Below are positions 28,773 to 37,232 of a DNA stretch of 64,000 bases, in pieces (position 1 is the stretch's first letter; each line of letters opens with the position of its first letter). This stretch comes from Verrucomicrobiaceae bacterium (GTDB lineage: Bacteria; Verrucomicrobiota; Verrucomicrobiia; Verrucomicrobiales; Verrucomicrobiaceae): NCBI GenBank assembly GCA_024232965.1, contig JACKQF010000002.1, forward strand, positions 806,001-870,000, read 5' to 3'. The translations under genes were made by a program, and so were the position numbers. A model generated the notes under the pieces. That model did no database searches, was not told the origin of the DNA, and worked only from the letters and a program-made list of their open reading frames with translations.

Positions 28773-30377
28773 ATGATTGATCGCCCGCTGAACAAACGCC
28801 AAGGATGGATTCCCTTGATCCTTTTCGCCGTCTTTGCGTGGAGCGATGTGGGCTCCGCGATGGCTGCATCCCTAGATGCAGCGCCTGCTTTTGAGGGACA
28901 CTCCCAGCTGTCTCACTTTCCGGTGCCGCTGGATCTGTATGAGAAGACACCAGGACAGGGTGTGTGGGAAACGATCCGCTCTCGCGCTGCCCGGGATCCT
29001 TTCAACGTGGCGGCAACGATCATTTTCGTTTTAGCAGTGCTGCACACCTTTGTGGCGGGATTCTTCAATCGCTGGGCGCATAAGATTGAGGAAGAGCACG
29101 CAGAGCGCATCATGCGAGAGCAACGCACGGCAGCGGACAAGCCCCAGGATGATGCGAAAGATGATGTGTCCTTTTCTGCCACGGTGCTGCATTTCCTGGG
29201 AGAGGTGGAGGCGATCTTTGGCATCTGGGCGCTGGCGCTGGTGGGTGTCGGCATCTGGTTTCACGGTTGGGAGGATGTAAAAAACTACCTGGGCCACGAT
29301 GTGAATTTCACGGAGCCGATGTTCGTCGTCGTGATCATGGCCATCGCGGCATCGCGTCCGGTGGTACGCTTTGCAGAAAACGGCCTAGCCGTGGTGGCCA
29401 AAATCTTTGGCGATACAGTCGGTGCCTGGTGGCTAGCAGTCCTGACCCTGGCTCCAATCCTGGGTTCTTTCATCACGGAACCTGCGGCGATGACGATCGC
29501 TGCGTTGATTTTGGGTCGCAAAATCTACGCGCTGCACCCGAGCAAGAAGCTCGCCTACGGGACGCTGGGCTTGCTCTTTGTAAACATCTCCATCGGCGGC
29601 ACGCTGACACACTTTGCAGCACCACCGATCCTGATGGTGGCTGCCCGTTGGGAGTGGGATACAGCCATCGTCATGACCAATCTGGGCTGGAAATGCGTCT
29701 CCGCAATCGTGACCAGCAATGTGATCTACTTCCTGTTTTTCCGCAGAGAACTGGCCCGACTCGAAGATCAGGCACATCCCGAGCGTTCTGGGAAGGCCCC
29801 GCGCTGGACAGAGCGTGAAGACCCAGTGCCGCTGGCGGTGACTTCCATTCACCTGCTGATGCTCGGCTGGACGGTGATGACCAACCACTACCCTGCCCTC
29901 TTTGTCGGCGGCTTTCTCTTTTTCTTGGCCTTTGTCCAGGCGACTGGTCATCACCAAAATGCCGTGCTGCTGCGATCGCCGATTTTGGTGGGCTTCTTCC
30001 TGGGGTCATTGGTCATCCATGGTGGATGCCAAGGCTGGTGGATCGAGCCGCTGCTGACCAGCGGAATGCCAGAGTGGAGCCTGCTGCTGGGCTCTGCCAC
30101 GCTGACTGCATTCAACGACAATGCCGCCATCACCTTCCTGGCAGCGCAAGCGCCGGGGCTTAGCGATTTTGCCAAATATGCCGTCGTCGCAGGTGCCGTG
30201 GCCGGGGGCGGTCTGACGATCATCGCCAATGCGCCGAACCCAGCCGGGCAGGCCATCCTGGGGCGTCACTTCAAAGGTGGCGTATCGCCAGGATTGCTGC
30301 TGCTGGGCGCACTGATTCCGACCGTGATCGCAATCCTATTGCTGCTTGTTTTGCACAGCCCGCTGATGCATCATTGA
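28773..30377 (+). CDS. Putative Na+/H+ antiporter
   Basis: 534 residues from ATG 28773. An N-terminal hydrophobic segment, a second helix (FNVAATIIFVLAVLHTFVAGFF) and a charged loop precede about ten membrane helices. Motifs include ITEPAAMTIAALILGRKIY, ISIGGTLTHFAAPPILMVA, TAFNDNAAITFLAAQAPGL and GGGLTIIANAPNPAGQAIL. These match the putative Na+/H+ antiporter family common in chlamydiae and verrucomicrobia (ArsB/NhaD-like superfamily). It would exchange protons for sodium at the inner membrane. Riboflavin synthase follows after 6 bp, so they may share a transcript. Confidence 0.85.
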   Translation: MIDRPLNKRQGWIPLILFAVFAWSDVGSAMAASLDAAPAFEGHSQLSHFPVPLDLYEKTPGQGVWETIRSRAARDPFNVAATIIFVLAVLHTFVAGFFNRWAHKIEEEHAERIMREQRTAADKPQDDAKDDVSFSATVLHFLGEVEAIFGIWALALVGVGIWFHGWEDVKNYLGHDVNFTEPMFVVVIMAIAASRPVVRFAENGLAVVAKIFGDTVGAWWLAVLTLAPILGSFITEPAAMTIAALILGRKIYALHPSKKLAYGTLGLLFVNISIGGTLTHFAAPPILMVAARWEWDTAIVMTNLGWKCVSAIVTSNVIYFLFFRRELARLEDQAHPERSGKAPRWTEREDPVPLAVTSIHLLMLGWTVMTNHYPALFVGGFLFFLAFVQATGHHQNAVLLRSPILVGFFLGSLVIHGGCQGWWIEPLLTSGMPEWSLLLGSATLTAFNDNAAITFLAAQAPGLSDFAKYAVVAGAVAGGGLTIIANAPNPAGQAILGRHFKGGVSPGLLLLGALIPTVIAILLLLVLHSPLMHH

Positions 30378-30383
30378 TGCCTC

Positions 30384-31019
30384 ATGTTCACGGGACTCAT
30401 TGAAACAACCGGCACCGTAGTCGCCCTCAATCGGAATGGAGAAAGCGCGCGCCTGACTCTGAAAACTCCGATGCTGACTGCGGAGGCACAGATGGGAGAA
30501 AGCATCGCCATCAATGGCTGCTGCCTTACCGTCGCGGAGATCGACGCAGCAGCAGAGACGCTGTCTTTTGATCTGCTGGCACAAACCTTGAAGGTGACGA
30601 ATCTGGGCGATCAAGCCCCCGGAGACATCGTGAACATGGAGCGCGCCATGACCATGGGCGCTCGATTTGGCGGTCACTTTGTGCAAGGACATGTTGATAC
30701 CACCGCGCGCATTTTGGACTGGTCAGAGAAAGGCCAGGACCATCGGTTGGAAGTGGAGTTGCCCCCCGAATGGCGCACCCAGGTTCTGCCCAAAGGATCC
30801 ATCTGTCTGGATGGCATCTCTCTAACGGCCGCTGAGGTGACGGACAAAAGCGTCACCTGCTGGATCATTCCACACACCTGCGAGATGACGCATCTACTGA
30901 CCCGCAAGGCGGGTCAGCGCATCAATGTGGAATTTGATATGCTGGGCAAATACGTGCGCGGCCTGCTGGAAAATCAGGGACTGGTGCGCGGTGATGCACC
31001 TGTTGCGGAGACCAATTGA
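30384..31019 (+). CDS. ribE: Riboflavin synthase, alpha subunit
   Basis: 211 residues containing two lumazine-binding domains. The start MFTGLIETTGTV is invariant. ESIAINGCCLTV and GHFVQGHVDTTARI are the first-domain pocket, and KGSICLDGISLTAAEV with IPHTCEMTHL are the second-domain equivalents. The enzyme dismutates two 6,7-dimethyl-8-ribityllumazine into riboflavin. The symbol ribC or ribE is used depending on species. The 3' end overlaps by 46 bp the 3' end of the convergent DUF1003 gene. Confidence 0.96.
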   Translation: MFTGLIETTGTVVALNRNGESARLTLKTPMLTAEAQMGESIAINGCCLTVAEIDAAAETLSFDLLAQTLKVTNLGDQAPGDIVNMERAMTMGARFGGHFVQGHVDTTARILDWSEKGQDHRLEVELPPEWRTQVLPKGSICLDGISLTAAEVTDKSVTCWIIPHTCEMTHLLTRKAGQRINVEFDMLGKYVRGLLENQGLVRGDAPVAETN

Positions 31020-31696
31020 CGCAGCATATCGGTTTGGATCTGCTGGATCTCCAGTAGGCGCTGCGCGTGATGATGGAGGAGATGATCCACCTTTTCATGC
31101 AGATGCCGGATCTCTAGCTCCGCCTTCAGGTTGACCTTGTAGTCCTGCTCGGCGCGGAGTCGATCTCGTAGCTCCTGGCGGTTCTGGCTCATCATGATCA
31201 CTGGGGCCTGGATCGCTGCCACGCAGGAGAGGATCAGATTCAAAAAAATGAACGGATACGGATCGGGCGGATGAGTGGTGAGGACCAGGGTATTCCCAAC
31301 CAGCCACAGCGCCAAAAACGCAACAAAACTGAGGATGAAACCCCAACTGCCGCCAAACTCTGCGATGCGGTCTGCCAGTCGCTCTCCCAAGGTGCGACTC
31401 GCGTCGTCTGCTCGATCCGCTGGGCTTGCAGACACGAGTTCGTGTTCCCTCAGACTCTCAATGACATCACGCTCAAGGTCCGTGATTTCGCCTAACTCCT
31501 CGCTGAGCGCATCCTCGACATAATCCGCTTTGAAAGTCGCCAACTCGTCGGTGGAGATACTGTCTGCTTCTGTAAGTTGCGGATGCTGCTTTTGAATGAA
31601 CTGAAAAAGCGAAGGGCGTAATGCTGAACACGGGATGCATTGTTCCGCAAGGAGGCGCTCGCCCGTAAGTGCACCAGTGGTATCCGGAGAGTTCAT
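30974..31696 (-). CDS. DUF1003 domain membrane protein
   Basis: 240 residues. The DUF1003 core is clear: LADRIAEFGGSWGFILSFVAFLALWLVGN and DPYPFIFLNLILSCVAAIQAPVIMMSQNRQELRDRLRAEQDYKVNLKAELEIRHLHEKVD, giving two membrane helices and a C-terminal coiled coil. The N-terminal 90 residues begin with a C-IPC-type Cys pair (EQCIPCSALRPSL), possibly metal-binding. Function of the family is unknown. It is convergent and overlapping with ribE. Confidence 0.88.
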   Translation of the reverse strand: MNSPDTTGALTGERLLAEQCIPCSALRPSLFQFIQKQHPQLTEADSISTDELATFKADYVEDALSEELGEITDLERDVIESLREHELVSASPADRADDASRTLGERLADRIAEFGGSWGFILSFVAFLALWLVGNTLVLTTHPPDPYPFIFLNLILSCVAAIQAPVIMMSQNRQELRDRLRAEQDYKVNLKAELEIRHLHEKVDHLLHHHAQRLLEIQQIQTDMLRQLVSATGASPRTSP

Positions 31697-31754
31697 GATC
31701 GTGAAGCCTAAACGCAGAGTGCTGGCGGTTTGTACTTATTTACAAAACCAATGC

Positions 31755-32789
31755 TCACAGACCGGACTTGGTATTCGCCGAGGAGATAGGATCTGGCTTC
31801 TCCACAGTCCACACGACCGGCTTCCCGCGCCGCTGCTGGGCGAGCCAGTTTAGCGATGGCAGATAGAGGATCTCATGACCACCATCAAAGATCGTGATGC
31901 GGGTCTTGCCAGAGACTTTACGGAAGACCACCGGCTTCCCCTCATACAAAGGATCGGGTGTCGCTGCTGGCCATCCGGCGGGGAGCTTCTGTGTATCATA
32001 GAATTCGTGAATCTGAGCGACGGGAAGGCGATCCGCTTCTCCAACGACGGAATTGAAAGCCAGCAAGCTGTGGCGGAAAGGCACGCTCCCAGCACGCCCG
32101 TCATGCACACCATGATTGATGTCCAGCGCCACTGAACTAGCGGCAGCCAACCAGGTCTGCGGCGATCTCTGGTGCGCGTCCTTGATCCTTTCCGGCGAGT
32201 CCGGAGGTCCCCCCAATGCGCCTTCGATATCGCGCGCATATTTGTCAGGCTTGCCGGCTTTGACATGCTCTCCATGCCACGTCTCAAGATCAGCAATGCC
32301 GACCCAGGCCGACACGCCTGCCCAGATTTCTGGATGTCGGCCCGCCATCAAAAGGGACATGTGCCCACCGCCGCTGGCGCCGATGAGATAGACGCGATCT
32401 GCATCCACCGTGGCGTTCTTTTTCATGAAATTCACCGCATCCACGATGTCCTGAACCGCAAGATCTGACCCCAGCGCGGCAGGGGTGTGATTGGCACCGC
32501 GAAAATTGGGCGCTACAAAATGCCAACCGTGTTGCATGGCCCAGCGCAGGAAGGTTGGCCCATTCGACGACTGGCGGTAATCCCCACTCCAAGTGTGCAA
32601 GCCCACCAGTAGAGGCCGCGCCTGCCCATCATCTGCGGGTAACCATGCTATGGATGGCTGCGGCGAATTGTCTGCCGTGCTGACGACCTGAATCGTCTTC
32701 GCCTCCACAGGCCAGCCGGGCACGGATTGGGATTGGGCGTGAAGCAGCGGCGTGGAGAAGCTAAGGGTCAGGAAGAGCGAGCAACGCAT
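31755..32789 (-). CDS. Secreted alpha/beta hydrolase (prolyl-oligopeptidase/esterase-like)
   Basis: 344 residues from ATG 32789, which opens a signal peptide (MRCSLFLTLSFSTPLLHA). The nucleophile elbow is GASGGG (YLIGASGGGHMSLLMAG), preceded by FVAPNFRGANHTPAALGSDLAVQDIVDAVNFM and followed by the catalytic His in FDGGHEIL. This is the S9/dienelactone-hydrolase-like fold; substrates may be acetylated or feruloylated polysaccharides, but this is inference. It is divergent from the ceramidase-like gene with about 80 bp between starts. Confidence 0.83.
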   Translation of the reverse strand: MRCSLFLTLSFSTPLLHAQSQSVPGWPVEAKTIQVVSTADNSPQPSIAWLPADDGQARPLLVGLHTWSGDYRQSSNGPTFLRWAMQHGWHFVAPNFRGANHTPAALGSDLAVQDIVDAVNFMKKNATVDADRVYLIGASGGGHMSLLMAGRHPEIWAGVSAWVGIADLETWHGEHVKAGKPDKYARDIEGALGGPPDSPERIKDAHQRSPQTWLAAASSVALDINHGVHDGRAGSVPFRHSLLAFNSVVGEADRLPVAQIHEFYDTQKLPAGWPAATPDPLYEGKPVVFRKVSGKTRITIFDGGHEILYLPSLNWLAQQRRGKPVVWTVEKPDPISSANTKSGL

Positions 32790-32871
32790 TCCATCATCAA
32801 CGGGGTGAGGTGCCACCATGTTACGAACCGTCGCATTGCACAATTCTCATGCTCTGTGGCGTAACCGTCTG

Positions 32872-34194
32872 ATGCCAATCCGCGCCCTTTCTTTTGTCCT
32901 GCTGTTTGCATCCGCCGCATTTGCTGCTCCCCCAGGTGCCACGCCCTTATCCCCGCCAGCACCCCCAAAATCTCTGGCGCCCCACGTCCCGGCCAACTGG
33001 AAGGTCGGCGTCGCTGCGGCCAAGGTGACTCCGCAAAAGATGCTCTTCATGGCAGGCTATGCGTCGAGGAAAAAGCCCGCCGAAGGCAAGGTGCAGGACC
33101 TTTTTGCCAAGGCGTTGGCTCTACAAGATGAGCAGGGCAACAAGCTGGTCTTCGTCACCCTGGATCTCATCGGCGTGCCTCAACTACTGCGTCATGCAGT
33201 GGCGGAGCGGGTGGCGAAAGAGTACCAACTACCACCCGCATACCTGGTGATGAATGCCTCCCACACGCACAGTGGCCCATCTCTGCGCACCACGCCTTTG
33301 ACGGAAGCGGACAAGGATAACCCGAAGGCCCGCGACTCCTGGGAATACACGCAGAAACTGCAAGACGACATCGTCGCCGCCATCGGCAAGGCCCTGTCGG
33401 ACATGCAGCCAGCGCGCATCACTTGGAACAAAGCGCGATGCGGCTTTGCGATGAATCGCCGCCGCGACTACACGTTGCCGCCAGATCACCCCAATGCCAA
33501 CAAGGCCCCCAATCCCGATGGCCCCGTCGATCACGAGGTGCCCGCGCTACGCATCGAGGCACCCGATGGCACACTGCGGGCAACGCTATTTGGCTACGCC
33601 TGCCACAATACCAGCCTGGGCTTTTACAACTACTGCGGGGACTACGCCGGCTTTGCCCAGCAGTTCCTACAGGAGCATCGCCCCGACTTCACCGCCCTGT
33701 TTTTGATGGGCTGCGGCGCAGACCAAAACCCCTACCCACGTCGCAGCGACGTCGTGCCCGGCATCACAGATCTAGAGCTATCCATGCAGCATGGACGCTC
33801 CCTTTCTAATGCGGTGGAAATGGCGTTGATGGTCAATCCACGCCCCGTCGCAGGCCCCATCCGCGCTGCGTATGAGGAGATCAAACTCAGCTATGCAAAG
33901 CCGGGCAAAGAAGATCACGACTACCCGGTGCAAGTCATCAGAATCGGCAAGGATCTGACTTTCATCACGCTGGGTAGCGAGGTCGTGGTGGACTACTCCC
34001 TGCGGTTTAAACGCGAATTCGCCGGTTCTGCCGGCGTTTGGGTTGCCGGCTATTCCAACGATTACACCGGCTACGTGCCAAGCCTACGCGTGCTGAAAGA
34101 AGGCGGCTATGAAGCCGCCGCAGGGTGGGCAGAGAGTGTGGAAGACCGAATCGCCAACAAGGTGCACGATCTTTACAAACAGGTATCCGAATAA
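32872..34194 (+). CDS. Neutral/alkaline non-lysosomal ceramidase-like protein
   Basis: 440 residues from ATG 32872 with signal peptide ending AFAAP. The family pattern is visible: VGVAAAKVTPQKMLFMAGYASRK, FVTLDLIGVPQLLRHAV, LVMNASHTHSGPSLR (metal-binding His residues), LFGYACHNTSLGFYNYCGDYAGFAQQFL and FLMGCGADQNPYPR. Ceramidases hydrolyse N-acyl-sphingosine. In PVC genomes these homologues are numerous and their true substrate is unproven. It is shorter than the fungal/Pseudomonas enzymes and lacks the C-terminal Ig-like domain. Confidence 0.85.
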   Translation: MPIRALSFVLLFASAAFAAPPGATPLSPPAPPKSLAPHVPANWKVGVAAAKVTPQKMLFMAGYASRKKPAEGKVQDLFAKALALQDEQGNKLVFVTLDLIGVPQLLRHAVAERVAKEYQLPPAYLVMNASHTHSGPSLRTTPLTEADKDNPKARDSWEYTQKLQDDIVAAIGKALSDMQPARITWNKARCGFAMNRRRDYTLPPDHPNANKAPNPDGPVDHEVPALRIEAPDGTLRATLFGYACHNTSLGFYNYCGDYAGFAQQFLQEHRPDFTALFLMGCGADQNPYPRRSDVVPGITDLELSMQHGRSLSNAVEMALMVNPRPVAGPIRAAYEEIKLSYAKPGKEDHDYPVQVIRIGKDLTFITLGSEVVVDYSLRFKREFAGSAGVWVAGYSNDYTGYVPSLRVLKEGGYEAAAGWAESVEDRIANKVHDLYKQVSE

Positions 34195-34200
34195 GGGGCG

Positions 34201-34782
34201 CTACGGTGCACCAGCTTCGCGCGCCTGCGCTTGGCTCTCAGCATTCAGCTTCTCAAGCGGATACGGCACCTCCTGCCCATTCGCAGGCATGCGCAGCACC
34301 ACGTTTTCCCCATCCAACCGGACGAATCCGGCTCGGATGGTTTTCCCTTCGCTATTTGTCCAGGACATGATGGGAGGCAATTCCTTGCGTGCAGGTAGTG
34401 CGCTAGGAGCCGCCGCTTTATCAAAGGAGGCACCCGCCATGATCCAGTCACGCAGCTTCTTCACATCGCCATCGGAGAGCTGTCCCTTCGGTGGCATGTG
34501 GCGCTCGTGGTTGGGATCCGTGACGACCTCAAAGAGGTGACTTTCCCCAGGCTTCCCAGGCGTGATCTGGGCGTTGCCATTGGGGTTGATGTCCAGCTTG
34601 AAGGTCTCTAGATCATCAAAGACAAAGCCACCCTTCTTCTTCCCGCTCTTCTCGCTGTGGCACTCATAGCAGTTTTTTTCCAGGATCGGCTGGATGTCCT
34701 TTTTGAAATCGACCGCACAGGCAGTGCTGCCGCTTCCGGCGAGGAATCCGAGGGTGATGAGAGACAGAGAAGGGTTTTTCAT
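34201..34782 (-). CDS. Secreted planctomycete-type cytochrome c domain protein
   Basis: 193 residues with a signal peptide (cleavage near ACA-VDF). The N-terminal heme-binding domain shows C38-YE-C41-H42 and RHMPPKGQLSDGDVKKLRDWI, the PSCyt1-type domain with a probable Met ligand. The C-terminal ~60 residues (MSWTNSEGKTIRAGFVRLDGENVVLRMPANGQEVPYPLEKLNAES) look like an SHD1-type beta domain found beside many PVC secreted enzymes. It stands alone and is convergent with the ceramidase-like gene. Confidence 0.85.
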   Translation of the reverse strand: MKNPSLSLITLGFLAGSGSTACAVDFKKDIQPILEKNCYECHSEKSGKKKGGFVFDDLETFKLDINPNGNAQITPGKPGESHLFEVVTDPNHERHMPPKGQLSDGDVKKLRDWIMAGASFDKAAAPSALPARKELPPIMSWTNSEGKTIRAGFVRLDGENVVLRMPANGQEVPYPLEKLNAESQAQAREAGAP

Positions 34783-34841
34783 GCGCGCGTTACAAGGGGA
34801 AACGGTCCAAAGGGCCGAAACTTAGGCTCAGGCAGCAGATT

Positions 34842-35390
34842 CTAGTCTGTGCTCCACTCAACCGCCACGATCTGTTCCCGGCCGTTGCGGTCATGATACT
34901 TCACGTGACCGTGCTTGGCCCCATACTCGTGGATGCACTTGGTCACTTTCACGTCGTAGCAGCAGTATTCGGCGATCTCTGCCATTTTCCCCTGCTGCCA
35001 CCAGCGAATGGCCTCCAGACCGTCCGCAGTCTTCCCAGTGCCCAGTGTGGCCGCGGCGACAGCTTCCAGCTTCAGACGATGACCAAGTTTTTGTTCCAAT
35101 TCCACCAACAGATCCAGGCTACGCAACTGGTCGCGAAAATCGAAGACCGTGTGACCCAGCAGCACTTCGTAGTCGAAGCTGATGTGGTTAAATCCCACGA
35201 CCAAATCTGCACGCACCATCTGGTGTACCAAGTCCGCAATTTCGTCTTCCGTGTAGATCAGATACTCCTGCAATTTGGTGCTGTAGGTCACCGCGACGGA
35301 GACTCCCATCTTGTGCTTGTTGCCCCAGCCGCCAACGTCGTTGGCTGTTCGTCGGGTTTCGAGGTCAAAATAAACGATATCGCGCGGCAT
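34842..35390 (-). CDS. RNase H-like 3'-5' exonuclease domain protein (DEDDy type)
   Basis: 182 residues. Acidic residues of a DEDD exonuclease are in place: VYFDLET at residues 6-12, VVGFNHISFDYEVL near 64-77, and EYCCYDVKVTKCIHEYG near 143 with the Tyr-Asp pair. This resembles the YprB-type ribonuclease-H-like domain, here as a stand-alone protein rather than fused to a helicase. It probably acts on nucleic acid; the substrate is unknown. Confidence 0.78.
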   Translation of the reverse strand: MPRDIVYFDLETRRTANDVGGWGNKHKMGVSVAVTYSTKLQEYLIYTEDEIADLVHQMVRADLVVGFNHISFDYEVLLGHTVFDFRDQLRSLDLLVELEQKLGHRLKLEAVAAATLGTGKTADGLEAIRWWQQGKMAEIAEYCCYDVKVTKCIHEYGAKHGHVKYHDRNGREQIVAVEWSTD

Positions 35391-35493
35391 GAGTGGGAAA
35401 GGGGAAAAGCTGGAAGTGCCTTCATCATGCTGAGCCTGCCAGCCGCCTCAACCTGAAAACACCAACAGCCAGTCCTTCACCCACGCCGACCGC

Positions 35494-35835
35494 TCACTTT
35501 TTTTTCGATGCCTTGGCCTTTGGATTAAAGTCCAGGGCACGCCGCAGCCACAGAGCCAGGGCGGCGTCCTCGTCCAGCGCCACTGCGGTCACAAAGACAA
35601 AACCCGGCATCGGCCTTCCGGTGAAATCCATCGGCAGGACTCCGGGCTCGCCCTGGGCCGCCTGCGCCACCTCGGGATCCAGCCGCACCATCAGGCGGTC
35701 GGCCATCACCCCCACGCACATCTTGTCATTCACCATGAAGCAGAGACCGCCAAACATGCGCTTTGTGTCAAAGCGCGAACGCTTCTCCGTAAAGAAGTCG
35801 GTCACCCTATCTGCCAAGGTCGTGTCGTAGGCCAT
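35494..35835 (-). CDS. TfoX/Sxy N-terminal domain protein
   Basis: 113 residues. TKRMFGGLCFMVNDKMCVGVM and LDPEVAQAAQG are the TfoX N-terminal signature (RxMFGGxG-like). The C-terminal TfoX domain is absent, which is common for such small proteins outside gamma-proteobacteria. The Lys-rich tail KAKASKKK may contact nucleic acid. A role in competence cannot be assumed. It is followed, about 15 bp away, by a DUF5069 gene on the same strand. Confidence 0.85.
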   Translation of the reverse strand: MAYDTTLADRVTDFFTEKRSRFDTKRMFGGLCFMVNDKMCVGVMADRLMVRLDPEVAQAAQGEPGVLPMDFTGRPMPGFVFVTAVALDEDAALALWLRRALDFNPKAKASKKK

Positions 35836-35850
35836 CTCAACTCAGCTCAC

Positions 35851-36288
35851 TCACGCTTGCCGCCCCTCATCCACATCGATGTAGTGAGGCATCGTCACGA
35901 TGTCATCACGACCCAACAGACCGCTCTCCGCCTTGCGCTTCTCCAGAATTGGCGAGATGTGATCGTTCCAGCCCAATTTGGCCACGTAGTAGTTCCAGAC
36001 CTGCTTATCCGTGTCATTCAGCTCCCGCCCATTGGCCACACACCAGGCATAGATTTCTTCATCAGTGCCACCCTCATGCACGCGAGCCGTCAGAGCTTCG
36101 TAGCCGACATGAAAAAACTCGCAGCACGACGCATCCTGTCCTTTGCCCAGATTGGCGATCAATTCGTCCCACAGCTTCCCCTCTGCCTTCAGCCGGATTT
36201 TACCCAGCATACGTGGGAAATAGCGGAGGCCACAGGATTCATCCAGGGGGCTGCATGGCAGGGAGGCAGGATCAGGTTTTTGAGGCAT
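35851..36288 (-). CDS. DUF5069 domain protein
   Basis: 145 residues from ATG 36288; upstream ATGs at 36294 and 36306 are alternatives. GLRYFPRMLGKIRLKAEGKL and FFHVGYEALTARVHEGGTDEEIYAWCVANGR match the DUF5069 family, which is widespread in Verrucomicrobia and has no known function. The protein is cytoplasmic, without signal peptide or membrane segment. It lies 5' of the TfoX-like gene and may be co-transcribed with it. Confidence 0.82.
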   Translation of the reverse strand: MPQKPDPASLPCSPLDESCGLRYFPRMLGKIRLKAEGKLWDELIANLGKGQDASCCEFFHVGYEALTARVHEGGTDEEIYAWCVANGRELNDTDKQVWNYYVAKLGWNDHISPILEKRKAESGLLGRDDIVTMPHYIDVDEGRQA

Positions 36289-36398
36289 GAGCATGATTCG
36301 ATCCACAGCCTGCCGCTGTCAACGTTCTGTGGAAAGCATCCACCGCTGAGCTACGTTTCGTGGGCCTTCTTCGACCCGTTGAAGCAAATAACCCCACC

Positions 36399-37232
36399 AT
36401 GATCGAAACCCACCCCCATCCCGCATCACCTTCAATCGGCATCATCGGCATGGGGCTGATGGGTAGCTCTGTGATGCAGATGACCAGCGCAGATCGGGGA
36501 TGGGATATCGATCAGACGCGCTGCGTCAACGCATCGACAGCTGCCGATGTGTTTGCCAATAGTCACATCATTTTCCTTTGCCTACCGAACTCTCAAATCG
36601 TCCGCAGCGTCATGAACAGTGCCCGCCTAAGACCGGGCCAAATCATTATCGATACTAGCACAGGTGCACCTGATGAAGTGGCGGCACTCGCAGCCGAAAT
36701 CGCAGGGAGAGACGCGCATTCTCTCGATGCGACCATCTCTGGCAGCAGCGCACAGTTGCTTCAGCAAGATGTTCTGGTGATGGTCGGCGGCGATGAAACG
36801 GTCTTTGAACAATGCCGCTGGCTCTTCGAAAAATTTGCCAGCGATGTCGTCCATGTTGGTCCGAGCGGCAGCGGCGCTAAACTCAAGCTGGTCACCAATC
36901 TGGTGCTGGGCATCAATCGGGCGGCCTTGGCGGAAGGTCTGGCACTCGCGCAGCAGCTTGATCTGGATTTGAATCAGACGCTAGACGTCATGAGGCGCAG
37001 CATGGCCTACTCCCGCATCATGGACACCAAGGGGTCCAAGATGATCGCGCAGGACTTCACCCCGCAAGCAAAGCTGGCGCAGCATCTGAAGGATGTGAAC
37101 CTCATGCTCGCCGCTGGCGACCTGCCGTTGCCCATGACCGAAGCTCACCGCGCCCTCCTAGAGCGCGCTATTGCTTTGGGGTTTGGCGATGAAGACAACA
37201 GCGCCATTTTCAAAGCCATCATCCACCCATGA
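36399..37232 (+). CDS. NAD-binding 6-phosphogluconate/3-hydroxyisobutyrate dehydrogenase-like protein
   Basis: 277 residues from ATG 36399. The N-terminal IGIIGMGLMGSSVM and IIDTSTGAPDEV, the catalytic-loop DATISGSSAQL and the GSGAKLKLVTNLVLGINRAALAEGL segment with the family Lys are typical of beta-hydroxyacid dehydrogenases. The Rossmann part between the GxGxMG loop and the second strand is about ten residues shorter than is usual. It overlaps the following MFS gene by 4 bp (ATGA), suggesting uptake and oxidation of one hydroxy acid. Confidence 0.85.
   Translation: MIETHPHPASPSIGIIGMGLMGSSVMQMTSADRGWDIDQTRCVNASTAADVFANSHIIFLCLPNSQIVRSVMNSARLRPGQIIIDTSTGAPDEVAALAAEIAGRDAHSLDATISGSSAQLLQQDVLVMVGGDETVFEQCRWLFEKFASDVVHVGPSGSGAKLKLVTNLVLGINRAALAEGLALAQQLDLDLNQTLDVMRRSMAYSRIMDTKGSKMIAQDFTPQAKLAQHLKDVNLMLAAGDLPLPMTEAHRALLERAIALGFGDEDNSAIFKAIIHP

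Noticed and set aside
35494..35835. TfoX-like and MmcQ/YjbR proteins taken as evidence of a competence locus
   Set aside because: Both are small widespread domains; no DNA-uptake genes are nearby, so no competence function was assigned.
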